Positions 6,419 through 13,363 are shown, counted from the stretch's first letter. The stretch: 14,035 nucleotides of DNA from JABDGC01 sp964466595 (GCA_964466595.1 CAYXNR010000054.1:1-14035); one strand, 5' to 3'. The notes: generated from the letters alone by a model not told the origin. Numbers and translations are program-made.

Positions 6419-8218
6419 ATGCCGGCGCAAGAAGAAGAAAGGAAGCAAGGAGCAGAGCAACCCTATCTTTATACGAATAGTCAGTTTCCCTGTTTAGTGA
6501 AATATGGCGGGGCACCTGAAGACCTGCTCTCAGATTCTGATTTAGATAACTATTATCATGTCAATGCACGCAATGTGCTGCGCAGTCTTACTTATGGTGC
6601 GCCGCTTTTTAAAGGCCCCTTGAGCTGGCCTCTCTTGAAATTAGCCTGGCTTTATTTTAAAACCCTCATGTTAAAAAGAGATCCAAACTTACTTCGTATT
6701 ATACGAGAAGAAATGAAATTTATTTTCACTCGTGCTTTAGAAGTTGCGCCCTACTGCGATCCCGAAGCTGAGCAACGTCTCGAAATTTTTATCGACAGCA
6801 CGCTTTCCTTTTTTCCCTTTATGGACCCTGAGGAAGGAGAAACACTCATCGTTCCACAAAAAATTAATAATAAATGGTGTTCGATCACTTATCTCTTTAA
6901 AAAAATCGACCTCTCGCCAAAAACAGGCTGGTATGCCAAATATCTTGAAGAAGAAGATCACCTCTATGCTTATGGTCTCGAGCCACAGTTAGCAGAAGCC
7001 TCTCCTCATCTTTTGCTGATGGGCACGACTTATTTATCAGGCCAGGGTTCTAATTTATCTTTATTAGGAGATGTAACAGCTGGACTGTCCGTCGGGGAAA
7101 GACATGATTTGACAGAATTAGAGCAATGGATTCGACAGCATCCTAGGCTCAAAATTTCTGGTGCGAGTCAGGGTGCAACGATGGCTCTCATTGTGGGCGC
7201 TAAATATGCTGCCTATGTTTTAAGAGTTATAAGTTTAAATCCAGCAGCGCTCCTTGAGACAACCTTAGATAAGTTAATGCGAATATGGGCAGCACAAGAG
7301 ATTAAACCTGAATGCCGTGTTTTTACGCAAGCAGGCGATCCTGTTTTAATTTTTGGCGAGGGGTTTTTGCCCGGCACGCGTTTTACTTGTGTTAGTCATG
7401 CAGAGATTAATACAGATTCTCTTTTTGCAGTCCATGCTAAAAATTATTTAGGTTATTTCGCAGCCCAATATGAAGATGTGAGCAGTTCAGAATTAGAGCT
7501 TGGCTCTGAGAAAAGAAAATTTTTCAATTTTCTTAAAGGGATGGCCGACAATGTTGCCGGTCCTTTATTGAATTTAAATATAGTTTATTCTCTTTTCTGT
7601 CGTAAAATGCTGCGTTTTTTTTCTCCGGAAGATGAATGGCTGCGTCTTTTTTTGTTTTGTATGTGTTTTCTCAGTTGTTTTTATTTATTGCAGCTTGGTC
7701 TCATTATTCCAGCGAATCAAGTGCTGGCTCTGTCTTCCTTAAATAGTTTCAGTCCGCTTTTATATTATAGTTTTTTAGTTCTGATTTCTCTGGGTGTGAC
7801 TTCAATGGCCCCTAAAGGTATTCAGGTGGCTATTGCTTTTCCTCAGCTGCTGATTGGTGTCCCAATCGTTTGCACCATCATCTTAACTTTGAGTGCTAGC
7901 AGCTTTGCTTTTGGCGGAATGGCCGTTTTTAAAAGAGGTGAGCGTAAGTTGCTTACTGAGACCTTGTTCAGAAGCTCGACGGGTTTTTCTTTAAAACGCT
8001 TAGGTGTTCAGCAAGATGGGGCAGTAGCAGAGCCCCAGCCCCTCATAAAAAGCCCTGGTAGGCCTAAACTATTGAAGCAGTTTCCTCGAGCCTTGACTTA
8101 CAAAAAAAACCGCCTGAGCTCAGGCAACTCTTTTTTTGAAAAAGAAAAAGAGGTCGTGATTGAGGTGCCGAGGAAAGAGAAGCCACCACCCTTTGTTTAT
8201 CGAACGCAGCCAAGCTAA
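6419..8218 (+). CDS. Alpha/beta-hydrolase-like protein with C-terminal membrane segments, possible secreted effector
   Basis: I do not recognise a named family. The 599 residues divide into a soluble N-terminal part (1-400) and a membrane part. The soluble part contains LKISGASQGATMAL, with a nucleophile elbow G-A-S-Q-G (248-252, Ser250); Asp307 in QAGDPV and His339 in AVHAKNY are in the right order for a Ser-Asp-His triad. Hydrophobic segments follow at about 409-430, 445-462 and 470-500. The tail (505-599) is basic, then charged and proline-rich (FFEKEKEVVIEVPRKEKPPP). There is no signal peptide. No good Shine-Dalgarno precedes the ATG, whose context is a partial copy of the upstream repeat; no earlier in-frame ATG, GTG or TTG exists back to a stop at 6383. 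The architecture resembles large lipase-like substrates of Legionella/Coxiella secretion systems such as the SidB group, but that is inference; a membrane-bound esterase is the alternative. Confidence 0.6.
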   Translation: MPAQEEERKQGAEQPYLYTNSQFPCLVKYGGAPEDLLSDSDLDNYYHVNARNVLRSLTYGAPLFKGPLSWPLLKLAWLYFKTLMLKRDPNLLRIIREEMKFIFTRALEVAPYCDPEAEQRLEIFIDSTLSFFPFMDPEEGETLIVPQKINNKWCSITYLFKKIDLSPKTGWYAKYLEEEDHLYAYGLEPQLAEASPHLLLMGTTYLSGQGSNLSLLGDVTAGLSVGERHDLTELEQWIRQHPRLKISGASQGATMALIVGAKYAAYVLRVISLNPAALLETTLDKLMRIWAAQEIKPECRVFTQAGDPVLIFGEGFLPGTRFTCVSHAEINTDSLFAVHAKNYLGYFAAQYEDVSSSELELGSEKRKFFNFLKGMADNVAGPLLNLNIVYSLFCRKMLRFFSPEDEWLRLFLFCMCFLSCFYLLQLGLIIPANQVLALSSLNSFSPLLYYSFLVLISLGVTSMAPKGIQVAIAFPQLLIGVPIVCTIILTLSASSFAFGGMAVFKRGERKLLTETLFRSSTGFSLKRLGVQQDGAVAEPQPLIKSPGRPKLLKQFPRALTYKKNRLSSGNSFFEKEKEVVIEVPRKEKPPPFVYRTQPS

Positions 8219-8246
8219 TTGTTTTTTTATAGAACTACTTTACAAT
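8219..8246 (+). promoter_or_regulatory. Candidate sigma-70 promoter for the second barrel gene
   Basis: TTGTTT (8219-8224) and TACAAT (8241-8246) are separated by 16 bases, about 45 bases before the ATG at 8291. Both hexamers are fair matches to consensus. It starts immediately after the stop codon of the preceding gene, which supports separate transcription of the barrel gene. Confidence 0.45.
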
Positions 8247-8290
8247 GCTAAGACAGCTAGATTCTTCATCAGGCTGTTTAAGGTCAATAC

Positions 8291-8818
8291 ATGAAAAAAA
8301 TTATTCTAGCCTGTTTTTTGCTAGCTCTGAGTCTTCCTGGTCTGGCCGGTAGCCTCTATGGCGGAGCAAATTTTTATATGCAAAATACCACTTCAAAATA
8401 CGATAATTTTCGAGGCTTCAATATACAATTTTCTGCCGGCTATTGGGAGAGCTTTGATTGTTTTTATCTCGCCGGTGAATTGTTTATCCTCCCGTGGAAT
8501 ATCTATCTTTCCGAAACAAACAAGATTCGAGCGGAAAGCGCCCGGACGACCTATACCTATGGCGCTAGTTTTTTGCCCGGCCTCCTGCTCACAGAAAAGG
8601 TAGTCACCTATCTTCGTGTTGGCTATATTGCTACTCGTTTTTGGGGGCCGGATGTTATAAAATCAGGCGGACAATTTGGTCTGGGTATCGAGTCCTTCTT
8701 ATCAAATAATTGGAGTCTTCGAGCTGAATATATTTATACAGCTTATTCTCATCTTGCCTATTTAGGCTCACCTCATACGGATCAAATTGGTTTAGGCTTG
8801 ATTTTTAAACTGCAATAG
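8291..8818 (+). CDS. Small outer-membrane beta-barrel protein, paralogue 2
   Basis: 175 residues with a Sec signal peptide (MKKIILACFLLALSLPGLAG) followed by short amphipathic strands rich in aromatic residues and ending GLIFKLQ, as in an 8-stranded outer-membrane barrel. It shares with the protein encoded at 1928-2491 the segment RAEYIYTAYS, the block YGASFLPG (FGASLLPG there), and similarly placed Gly-Tyr pairs throughout, so the two are duplicates that have diverged considerably. Unlike paralogue 1 it lacks the N-terminal cysteine pair after cleavage. AAGG lies about 7 bases before the ATG. The gene is probably monocistronic. Function is unknown; a surface-exposed OmpA-like or opacity-type protein is the best guess. 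Confidence 0.75.
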   Translation: MKKIILACFLLALSLPGLAGSLYGGANFYMQNTTSKYDNFRGFNIQFSAGYWESFDCFYLAGELFILPWNIYLSETNKIRAESARTTYTYGASFLPGLLLTEKVVTYLRVGYIATRFWGPDVIKSGGQFGLGIESFLSNNWSLRAEYIYTAYSHLAYLGSPHTDQIGLGLIFKLQ

Positions 8819-8868
8819 CCGAATTGAATAAGCCTGCATTTGTAGCTATTTTTTGATATGATAAAGAA

Positions 8869-8888
8869 AAGTTGTTTTCAAACAACTT
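8869..8888. promoter_or_regulatory. Perfect 20-base palindrome upstream of hslO
   Basis: AAGTTGTTT (8869-8877) and AAACAACTT (8880-8888) are exact inverted copies around two bases, 41 bases before the hslO start. It could be a dimeric regulator's operator or, as RNA, a short hairpin in the leader. Without a T-run it is not a terminator of the barrel gene. No known regulator motif is recognised. Confidence 0.4.
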
Positions 8889-8929
8889 CTACTATTATTC
8901 ATGCAGATCAGGCAGGAAAATAATCATTC

Positions 8930-9823
8930 ATGAAAAACCAGGATACCGTACAGAACTTTTTATTTGAAGGCTTTCCTATTCGTGGTGAAATTGTTCATCT
9001 GAATATGAGTTTTCAGCAAATCATGGATCAGCATCAGTATCCACCTTTAATTAGACGCTGGCTAGGGGAGGCCTTGGTTTTAATTAGTCTTCTCAGTACC
9101 CTCATTAAATTTAGCGGTCGTTTAGCTCTCCAATTTCAGGGCAAGGGAAAATTTAAGCTTTTATTAGTGCAATGTACGCAAGAGCTTCAATTGCGCGGTT
9201 TGGCACAGTGGGAAGGAGAATTAACAGACGAAGAAATTCTCAATTCGCTTAAACAGGGAACCATTGTGATTACTATCGATCCTGACAATGCCAAGCAGCG
9301 TTATCAGGGCATCGTTGCCTGGCAGGGTCAAACGCTGTCAGAATCAATTGAGGGTTATTTTCAAAATTCAGAACAATTACCCACTCGAATTTGGGTGATG
9401 GTAAATGAGCACTCAGCTTCGGGCTTTTTATTACAAAAAATGCCTTCTGAAGCCGATATCAAACGCGAGTCGGCACTGGATCATGATTGGGAACATATCA
9501 ATTATTTAACTGCTACCTTGACTCCGCATGAATTAAGCAATCTCGATAATAAAACCTTATTACATCGCTTGTACGTCGAAGAAGATGTTCGTCTCTTTGA
9601 GGCTAAACCACTTGTCTTTCAATGCACCTGTTCCGAAAAACGGGGCGCTGCGGCTATTCTTACCCTTGGGCAAAAAGAAGCAGAAGAAGAGCTAGCGGCA
9701 AAACAGCAAATCGTAGTGAAATGTGAGTTTTGTAATCATGAGTATATTTATGATCGCATTGATGTCGCTGCTATTTTCCGCAAGGGAGAGGATGATTTTT
9801 CTTCTTCGAAGCAAATACACTAG
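8930..9823 (+). CDS. hslO: Hsp33, redox-regulated molecular chaperone
   Basis: Cytosolic holdase activated by oxidation together with unfolding stress; it protects proteins from aggregation during peroxide or bleach-type oxidation. The C-terminal redox switch is intact: CTC (Cys232, Cys234) and CEFC (Cys265, Cys268), the CXC...CXXC zinc centre of the family. The N-terminal chaperone core (about 8-180) contains the usual RRWLGEAL and GRLALQFQGKG blocks. 297 residues is normal. An AGGAAA lies about 12 bases before the ATG, somewhat distant; no better start is visible. A perfect palindrome precedes the gene. Downstream phhA is convergent with only 18 bases between the stops, and no hairpin terminator is seen there. 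Confidence 0.95.
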   Translation: MKNQDTVQNFLFEGFPIRGEIVHLNMSFQQIMDQHQYPPLIRRWLGEALVLISLLSTLIKFSGRLALQFQGKGKFKLLLVQCTQELQLRGLAQWEGELTDEEILNSLKQGTIVITIDPDNAKQRYQGIVAWQGQTLSESIEGYFQNSEQLPTRIWVMVNEHSASGFLLQKMPSEADIKRESALDHDWEHINYLTATLTPHELSNLDNKTLLHRLYVEEDVRLFEAKPLVFQCTCSEKRGAAAILTLGQKEAEEELAAKQQIVVKCEFCNHEYIYDRIDVAAIFRKGEDDFSSSKQIH

Positions 9824-9841
9824 AATTCTATAACGAAGATT

Positions 9842-10624
9842 TTAACAAGGATGCATCGGAACAGGATGTTCTATCTCAACTTGGTGAATTAAGCTTAAAA
9901 GATCCATCTCCACCAGTCGATAGAGTTGATCAAAATTCTCTAAAACATAGTAGATAGGTTGTATGGTGTCGATGCGATAAGGGGTTTGCAGAGCCTCTTT
10001 CACCTCAAAAGGTCGGCGTTCCGGTGTTTTGCTTTCCAAGCAGTAAACTGTTTCGTTGATGGAAGAGAGAATACCGCCGCCATAAGCGCGTAAACCTCGC
10101 GGCGTTTTAATTAAGCCAAATTCAACGGTAAACCAAAATAATCTTGCCAGCATAATTCTTTCTTTAGCACTTGCATTCAAACCTAATTTTCCATAGGTAT
10201 GGGTAAATTCGGCCGCAGCGGGGTTGGTTAACAGGGGACAATGACCAAAAATTTCATGAAAAATATCCGGTTCTTTTAAATAGTCCAGTTCTTCCTTTCG
10301 ACGAATAAAAGTAGCAGCGGGAAAACGCCGATTGGCTAGCAAGCTAAAAAAATGATCGAAGGAGATCAAGGCGGGAACGGGTTCGAGCACCCAGCCGGTG
10401 AGTCCCTGCAAAATAGCAGATACCTCAGGACATTGAGGGACTCTGTCTTTTGAAAGTTGGAGCAATTCTAGGCCCTGAAGATATTCATCGCAGGCCCGTC
10501 CCTGAATGATAAGCTCTTGTCTTTTATAGAGCTCTTGCCAAACCTCATTTTCTTCATCGGTATAGACTGCAAAACCCTTGGAATCAACCGGTTTTGAAAT
10601 ATATGAAGATTTGTTGTCTAGCAT
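9842..10624 (-). CDS. phhA: Phenylalanine 4-monooxygenase (phenylalanine hydroxylase)
   Basis: Iron- and tetrahydropterin-dependent enzyme that converts phenylalanine to tyrosine, cytosolic. The facial triad is intact: His123 and His128 in FHEIFGHCPLL (122-132) and Glu168 in FWFTVEFGL (163-171). Flanking family motifs LDYLKEPD (113-120) and the Arg/Tyr block PRGLRAYGGG (175-184) are present. At 260 residues it is the single-domain bacterial form, without the regulatory ACT domain of animal enzymes. The start has a strong GGGAGGAG 5 bases upstream. No pterin-recycling dehydratase (phhB) lies next to it in this window, and the partner gene must be elsewhere. In Legionella the same enzyme provides tyrosine and feeds pigment formation; that role here is inference. 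Confidence 0.95.
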   Translation of the reverse strand: MLDNKSSYISKPVDSKGFAVYTDEENEVWQELYKRQELIIQGRACDEYLQGLELLQLSKDRVPQCPEVSAILQGLTGWVLEPVPALISFDHFFSLLANRRFPAATFIRRKEELDYLKEPDIFHEIFGHCPLLTNPAAAEFTHTYGKLGLNASAKERIMLARLFWFTVEFGLIKTPRGLRAYGGGILSSINETVYCLESKTPERRPFEVKEALQTPYRIDTIQPIYYVLENFDQLYRLVEMDLLSLIHQVEIEHPVPMHPC

Positions 10625-10648
10625 TTGCTCCTCCCAGGTTCTTTTCTC

Positions 10649-10679
10649 ATAGTAGATCAGGACCTGTTCTTGTGGTCAA
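10649..10679 (-). promoter_or_regulatory. Candidate phhA promoter
   Basis: On the minus strand TTGACC (10674-10679) and TACTAT (10649-10654) are separated by 19 bases, about 25 bases before the phhA start. The spacing is longer than optimal, so this is a weak call. Confidence 0.3.
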
Positions 10680-10701
10680 GTCAAAGTCTTATGTTTACTA
10701 G

Positions 10702-10801
10702 GAAAAAGGGGTCAAGTCTTCACATGACACAACTAGAACAGTGCAATTTTCTATGGCATATTATCTTAAGTTGTGTCATGTGAAGACTTGACCCCTTTTT
10801 C
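10702..10801. repeat. 100-base inverted-repeat element with perfect 33-base arms
   Basis: The left arm (10702-10734) and right arm (10769-10801) are exact reverse complements over 33 bases, around a 34-base centre. The arms begin GAAAAAGGGGTCAAGTC, a sequence type I associate with REP-like elements near Y1-transposase (RAYT) genes. No transposase is present. In RNA from either strand it would fold into a very stable stem ending in CCCCTTTTT, so it also works as a plausible bidirectional terminator, serving the MFS gene about 78 bases upstream on the minus strand. A shorter imperfect echo, GGTCAAGTCAAAGTCTT (10674-10690), lies just to the left. Confidence 0.85.
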
Positions 10802-10878
10802 TTTTCTTTTTCAAGACACTTCATTTCATCATGATGAGGAGAATAATAAGGCAAAATTGCGTAGTGCTTATAAAAATC

Positions 10879-12234
10879 TCAACTTGCTGCTTCCGGCTCT
10901 AAGCTAGGTGTTTTTGCAAAAACCCGAATATCTTCTTCTTTAGCCTGTGAGCGGCAATAGGTTTCTTTGAGGAACATGCAGAGAATGACACCAGAAGCCA
11001 CGCCCATTGGAATGATACTGAGAGCAAAAGAATAATCTTGTGCAGAATAAACCGGTAGTCCATTTGGTCCAAGCGCGCCGCCGGCATGCCAATCTAATAA
11101 TTTTCCGATAAGCGGTTGGAATAAGGCGCCGCCGGCCATGGTGAGCATATTGGTTGCTGCAACTGCCGTACCCGAAATTTGAATGGGATTATTTTCTTTC
11201 CCGATCGCAAAACAAATAGGATGGGCGCCACAGGAAAAACCGAGCATAAAGAAGGCAAGCGACAGCTCTGTAAAACTAAGGCCGGGCAGGTAGAAGATAA
11301 TGGTGAGCATGCTCGCTCCTGCTGTACCGGCAAAAAGCAGGGGCGTGCGGCGGCGTTTTATTTTATCGGAGAAGGCACCCATGGTCGGGCCGGCAATAAT
11401 CCAGCCAATAAAGGCACAGCTTGAAATATAAGCTGCCTGTTCCGGAGAAAGTAAATAAACGGTTTTGAGATAAGGGATACCCCAAAGATCTAAAAACACT
11501 GAGGCTGGCAGATAGGTCAAACAGCTGATGGTGCCAATAATCCACATTTGAGGATTGGTAAAAATAAAACGCAAGGATTGTAGGAGTTGCTTTCTATTCA
11601 TCGCAGCAAGGGGGGCAGCTGGTTTATTGACTTGATTTCTTGGCCGATTGCGGATGGTGAATAAAATGAAGGCGCTTAAAACAATACCAATAAAAAGAAC
11701 AGAGCACAGCGCTTGTTTGTAGCCAACCAGCTGAACGACTTTGGTTAAATAATTTTGAGAAAAGATAGCAGAAGTCATGCCAACAGCTGTTGTGAGTCCG
11801 GCGGCAGTGGCAAAACGATTAGCTGGTAACCAGATAGAAGCCAATTTGAGTGTGCCAATGTAAGAAAAAGCTGTCCCTAAACCAATCATGAAACGTCCTA
11901 AGGCAGCTAAAACGTAATTGTCTGCCATAATGAAAACGCCAAGACCGGAAACAGCCGTCAAACAGGCAAAGAATAAAACGAGACGGGGACCAAACTTATC
12001 ATAAAGCAGGCCGGCAGGGACTTGCATGGGCGTATAAGCATAATAATAAAAGGCGGCTAAATTTCCGAATTGGTAGGCCGTGATATGAAAGGTTTGCATG
12101 AGTTCATTTTGCATGACACTCGGAGAAACGCGGAGAAAATAATTATAGCAATAATAGAGCATGCCTACCCCACAGATTAGCCAGGGAATAAAAAATTTTA
12201 AGGGGCTCGTAAGGGTTTGGCGATCATTCATCAT
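10879..12234 (-). CDS. MFS transporter, GlpT/Pht-like
   Basis: Inner-membrane secondary transporter of the major facilitator superfamily with about 12 hydrophobic segments in two halves. The family motif between the second and third helices is visible as GLLYDKFGPRLVL, with GRFMIGLGTAFSYIG in helix 4. A long central loop with RNRPRNQ separates the halves, and SDKIKRRRTPL repeats the motif in the second half. The start is set at ATG 12234 (451 residues), because AGGA stands 9 bases upstream; an in-frame TTG ten codons earlier has no ribosome-binding site. The substrate is unknown. Similar carriers in Legionella (Pht proteins) import amino acids from the vacuole, while GlpT relatives carry organic phosphates. 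The 100-base inverted repeat downstream may terminate it. Confidence 0.85.
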   Translation of the reverse strand: MMNDRQTLTSPLKFFIPWLICGVGMLYYCYNYFLRVSPSVMQNELMQTFHITAYQFGNLAAFYYYAYTPMQVPAGLLYDKFGPRLVLFFACLTAVSGLGVFIMADNYVLAALGRFMIGLGTAFSYIGTLKLASIWLPANRFATAAGLTTAVGMTSAIFSQNYLTKVVQLVGYKQALCSVLFIGIVLSAFILFTIRNRPRNQVNKPAAPLAAMNRKQLLQSLRFIFTNPQMWIIGTISCLTYLPASVFLDLWGIPYLKTVYLLSPEQAAYISSCAFIGWIIAGPTMGAFSDKIKRRRTPLLFAGTAGASMLTIIFYLPGLSFTELSLAFFMLGFSCGAHPICFAIGKENNPIQISGTAVAATNMLTMAGGALFQPLIGKLLDWHAGGALGPNGLPVYSAQDYSFALSIIPMGVASGVILCMFLKETYCRSQAKEEDIRVFAKTPSLEPEAAS

Positions 12235-12277
12235 AAGGCGTTTTCCTATTCTGGTTACTGCCAATTAACAACGCACT

Positions 12278-12307
12278 AATATAGCGTATTGCTTTTTTTA
12301 GAGTCGA
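12278..12307 (-). promoter_or_regulatory. Candidate promoter of the MFS gene
   Basis: On the minus strand TCGACT (12302-12307) and TATATT (12278-12283) are separated by 18 bases, about 44 bases before the ATG. The -10 box is a good match. The -35 box matches four of six positions. Confidence 0.45.
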
Positions 12308-12381
12308 TGCTTAAGTCAAGAAGGCATCGTTTGAGAAATAAACAGGCCATCAGTAATGATAGCTTAGGAGAAATTAACTAC

Positions 12382-12444
12382 ATGAGAGAAGAAAACAGCA
12401 GAAAATCGAAGTTTTTGAGTTGTTTGTGTTGTCAGCTTATATAG
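12382..12444 (+). CDS. Possible 20-residue peptide ORF with Cys-rich end
   Basis: MREENSRKSKFLSCLCCQLI, preceded by AGGAG (12366-12370) at 11 bases, followed by TAG. The N-terminal half is charged and the C-terminal half is short, hydrophobic and holds three cysteines (CLCC). It could be a leader peptide or small membrane peptide, or chance. No homologue is known to me. The spacing of the ribosome-binding site is long, so the call is weak. Confidence 0.2.
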   Translation: MREENSRKSKFLSCLCCQLI

Positions 12445-12653
12445 GTTCATATTATCTTATTCTCTCATTAAGTTTAAAACATTATCCTTAGAACCGACCG
12501 CGCTGTCAATATAAGTAGGTTTTCAAGCAGGGCTCCCTCAGGGTGAGGCCTTCGAACCAGGAAGCGAATTGCTTTATTCGGAGTGCTACCTCATAGTAGA
12601 ATAAAATGCATAGATGATGATTCTATCGGATTTCTTAATAAGAGGGATGAAAT
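12445..12653 (+). other. GC-richer, possibly structured leader upstream of the PepSY gene
   Basis: Roughly 12490-12600 is richer in G and C than its surroundings and contains short inverted repeats: GGCTC with GAGGCC (about 12531-12560, one bulge), CGAAT with ATTCG (about 12575-12590), and AAGC with GCTT. It does not have the conserved loop of SRP RNA, the cloverleaf of a tRNA or the 6S layout. It may be a 5' leader, a small RNA or a fragment of a dispersed repeat. The frame 12512-12592 is open but has no start codon. The remainder of 12265-12381 contains only the MFS promoter region and a 6-pair inverted repeat (12305-12310 with 12324-12329). Confidence 0.3.
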
Positions 12654-13106
12654 ATGAAAAGGCTAGTCTTACATTTTTTTCTCAGTGGTTTATTGATTCT
12701 CCCACAATTTACTTTGGCAGCAGAGCCTCTCGCAGCAAAGGAAACGGCTACCCTAGCTATGTCCACTGTGTTGAACAATTTAAAAATAAACGGCTATGAC
12801 ATGATTAGTAAGGTAGAGTTAGATAAGGAAGTTTTCAACATCCAAGCCATCACGCCACAAGGAAAAGAACTGTCTATTACGATGAATGCTCACAGCGGCG
12901 AAATTACTAATCCAAAACATAATCCTATACCGCAGGTGAGTTTGGTAGAAGCTGTGAAAAGAGTAGAAGGCTCGGGGTATCATGAGCTTAGCATGATAAA
13001 ATATAGTGGCGGAAAATATATTGTGAAAGCCTTCGATGAGAAAGATAAAAAAGTAAAATTGAAAGTTGATGGTGAAACGGGTGATATTAAACAAGCTTGG
13101 TTTTAA
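12654..13106 (+). CDS. Secreted protein with two PepSY-like repeats
   Basis: 150 residues: a Sec signal peptide (about 1-22, ending TLA), then two tandem units of the same pattern. Unit 1 (about 33-86) runs from an amphipathic helix ending in NGY through strands to MNAHSGEITN. Unit 2 (about 96-150) goes from a helix ending in GSGY to VDGETGDIKQAWF. The pattern helix-GY-strand-strand-(V/A)-x-x-G-(E/D)-I is typical of PepSY domains, which in other proteins bind or inhibit proteases or act as periplasmic sensors. There is no membrane anchor beyond the signal peptide, so it is probably periplasmic or exported. AGAGGG lies 8 bases before the ATG. The neighbouring gene at 13115 is convergent, 8 bases away. 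Confidence 0.75.
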   Translation: MKRLVLHFFLSGLLILPQFTLAAEPLAAKETATLAMSTVLNNLKINGYDMISKVELDKEVFNIQAITPQGKELSITMNAHSGEITNPKHNPIPQVSLVEAVKRVEGSGYHELSMIKYSGGKYIVKAFDEKDKKVKLKVDGETGDIKQAWF

Positions 13107-13114
13107 ATTTTGTT

Positions 13115-13363
13115 TCACCTCGCTGTTTTTTTTCTGTTAATTTTGCGAGCGGGTATTTTTTTTATATCAGCTGAAGCTTGCGGAGTGGGTTTCGTCACCG
13201 CTTGAAGAGAAGGGAAAAGCTTGGTTTTTGTATCGGAGAGTTTCAGCGGAAGAAAAGAATTATTAAGAATTTGTCTTTTTATCTTGATGCTATCTTTAGA
13301 GGTATTAATTAACTTTTGTAAGGTATCATTATACACTTCACGGGTTTTTTTGGGGATAGACAT
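13115..13363 (-). CDS. Small, very basic hypothetical protein
   Basis: 82 residues with 20 Lys/Arg against 5 Asp/Glu, no signal peptide and no hydrophobic segment, rich in Thr, Ser and Pro in the second half. The C-terminus KKIPARKINRKKTAR is strongly cationic. Support for expression: GAGGG 7 bases before the ATG, and a good -10 box TATACT about 30 bases upstream (13394-13399, minus strand). It overlaps no other supported gene. No family is recognised. It may bind nucleic acid or membranes. Confidence 0.5.
   Translation of the reverse strand: MSIPKKTREVYNDTLQKLINTSKDSIKIKRQILNNSFLPLKLSDTKTKLFPSLQAVTKPTPQASADIKKIPARKINRKKTAR

Noticed and set aside
10702..10801. CRISPR array or attachment site
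   Set aside because: There is only one inverted pair and no repeat-spacer periodicity, integrase or tRNA gene nearby.
11179..11424. Plus-strand and minus-strand short ORFs inside the MFS gene
   Set aside because: The transporter frame explains this region; the alternatives have no recognisable composition or ribosome-binding site.
12490..12600. SRP RNA, 6S RNA or tRNA in the foldable stretch
   Set aside because: The SRP GGAAG loop context, the 6S bubble layout and a tRNA acceptor/T-arm pairing (tested around TTCGAA on both strands) are all absent.
12614..12799. 61-codon plus-strand ORF overlapping the PepSY gene start
   Set aside because: It is the alternative frame of the PepSY gene, which has a signal peptide and a well-spaced ribosome-binding site.
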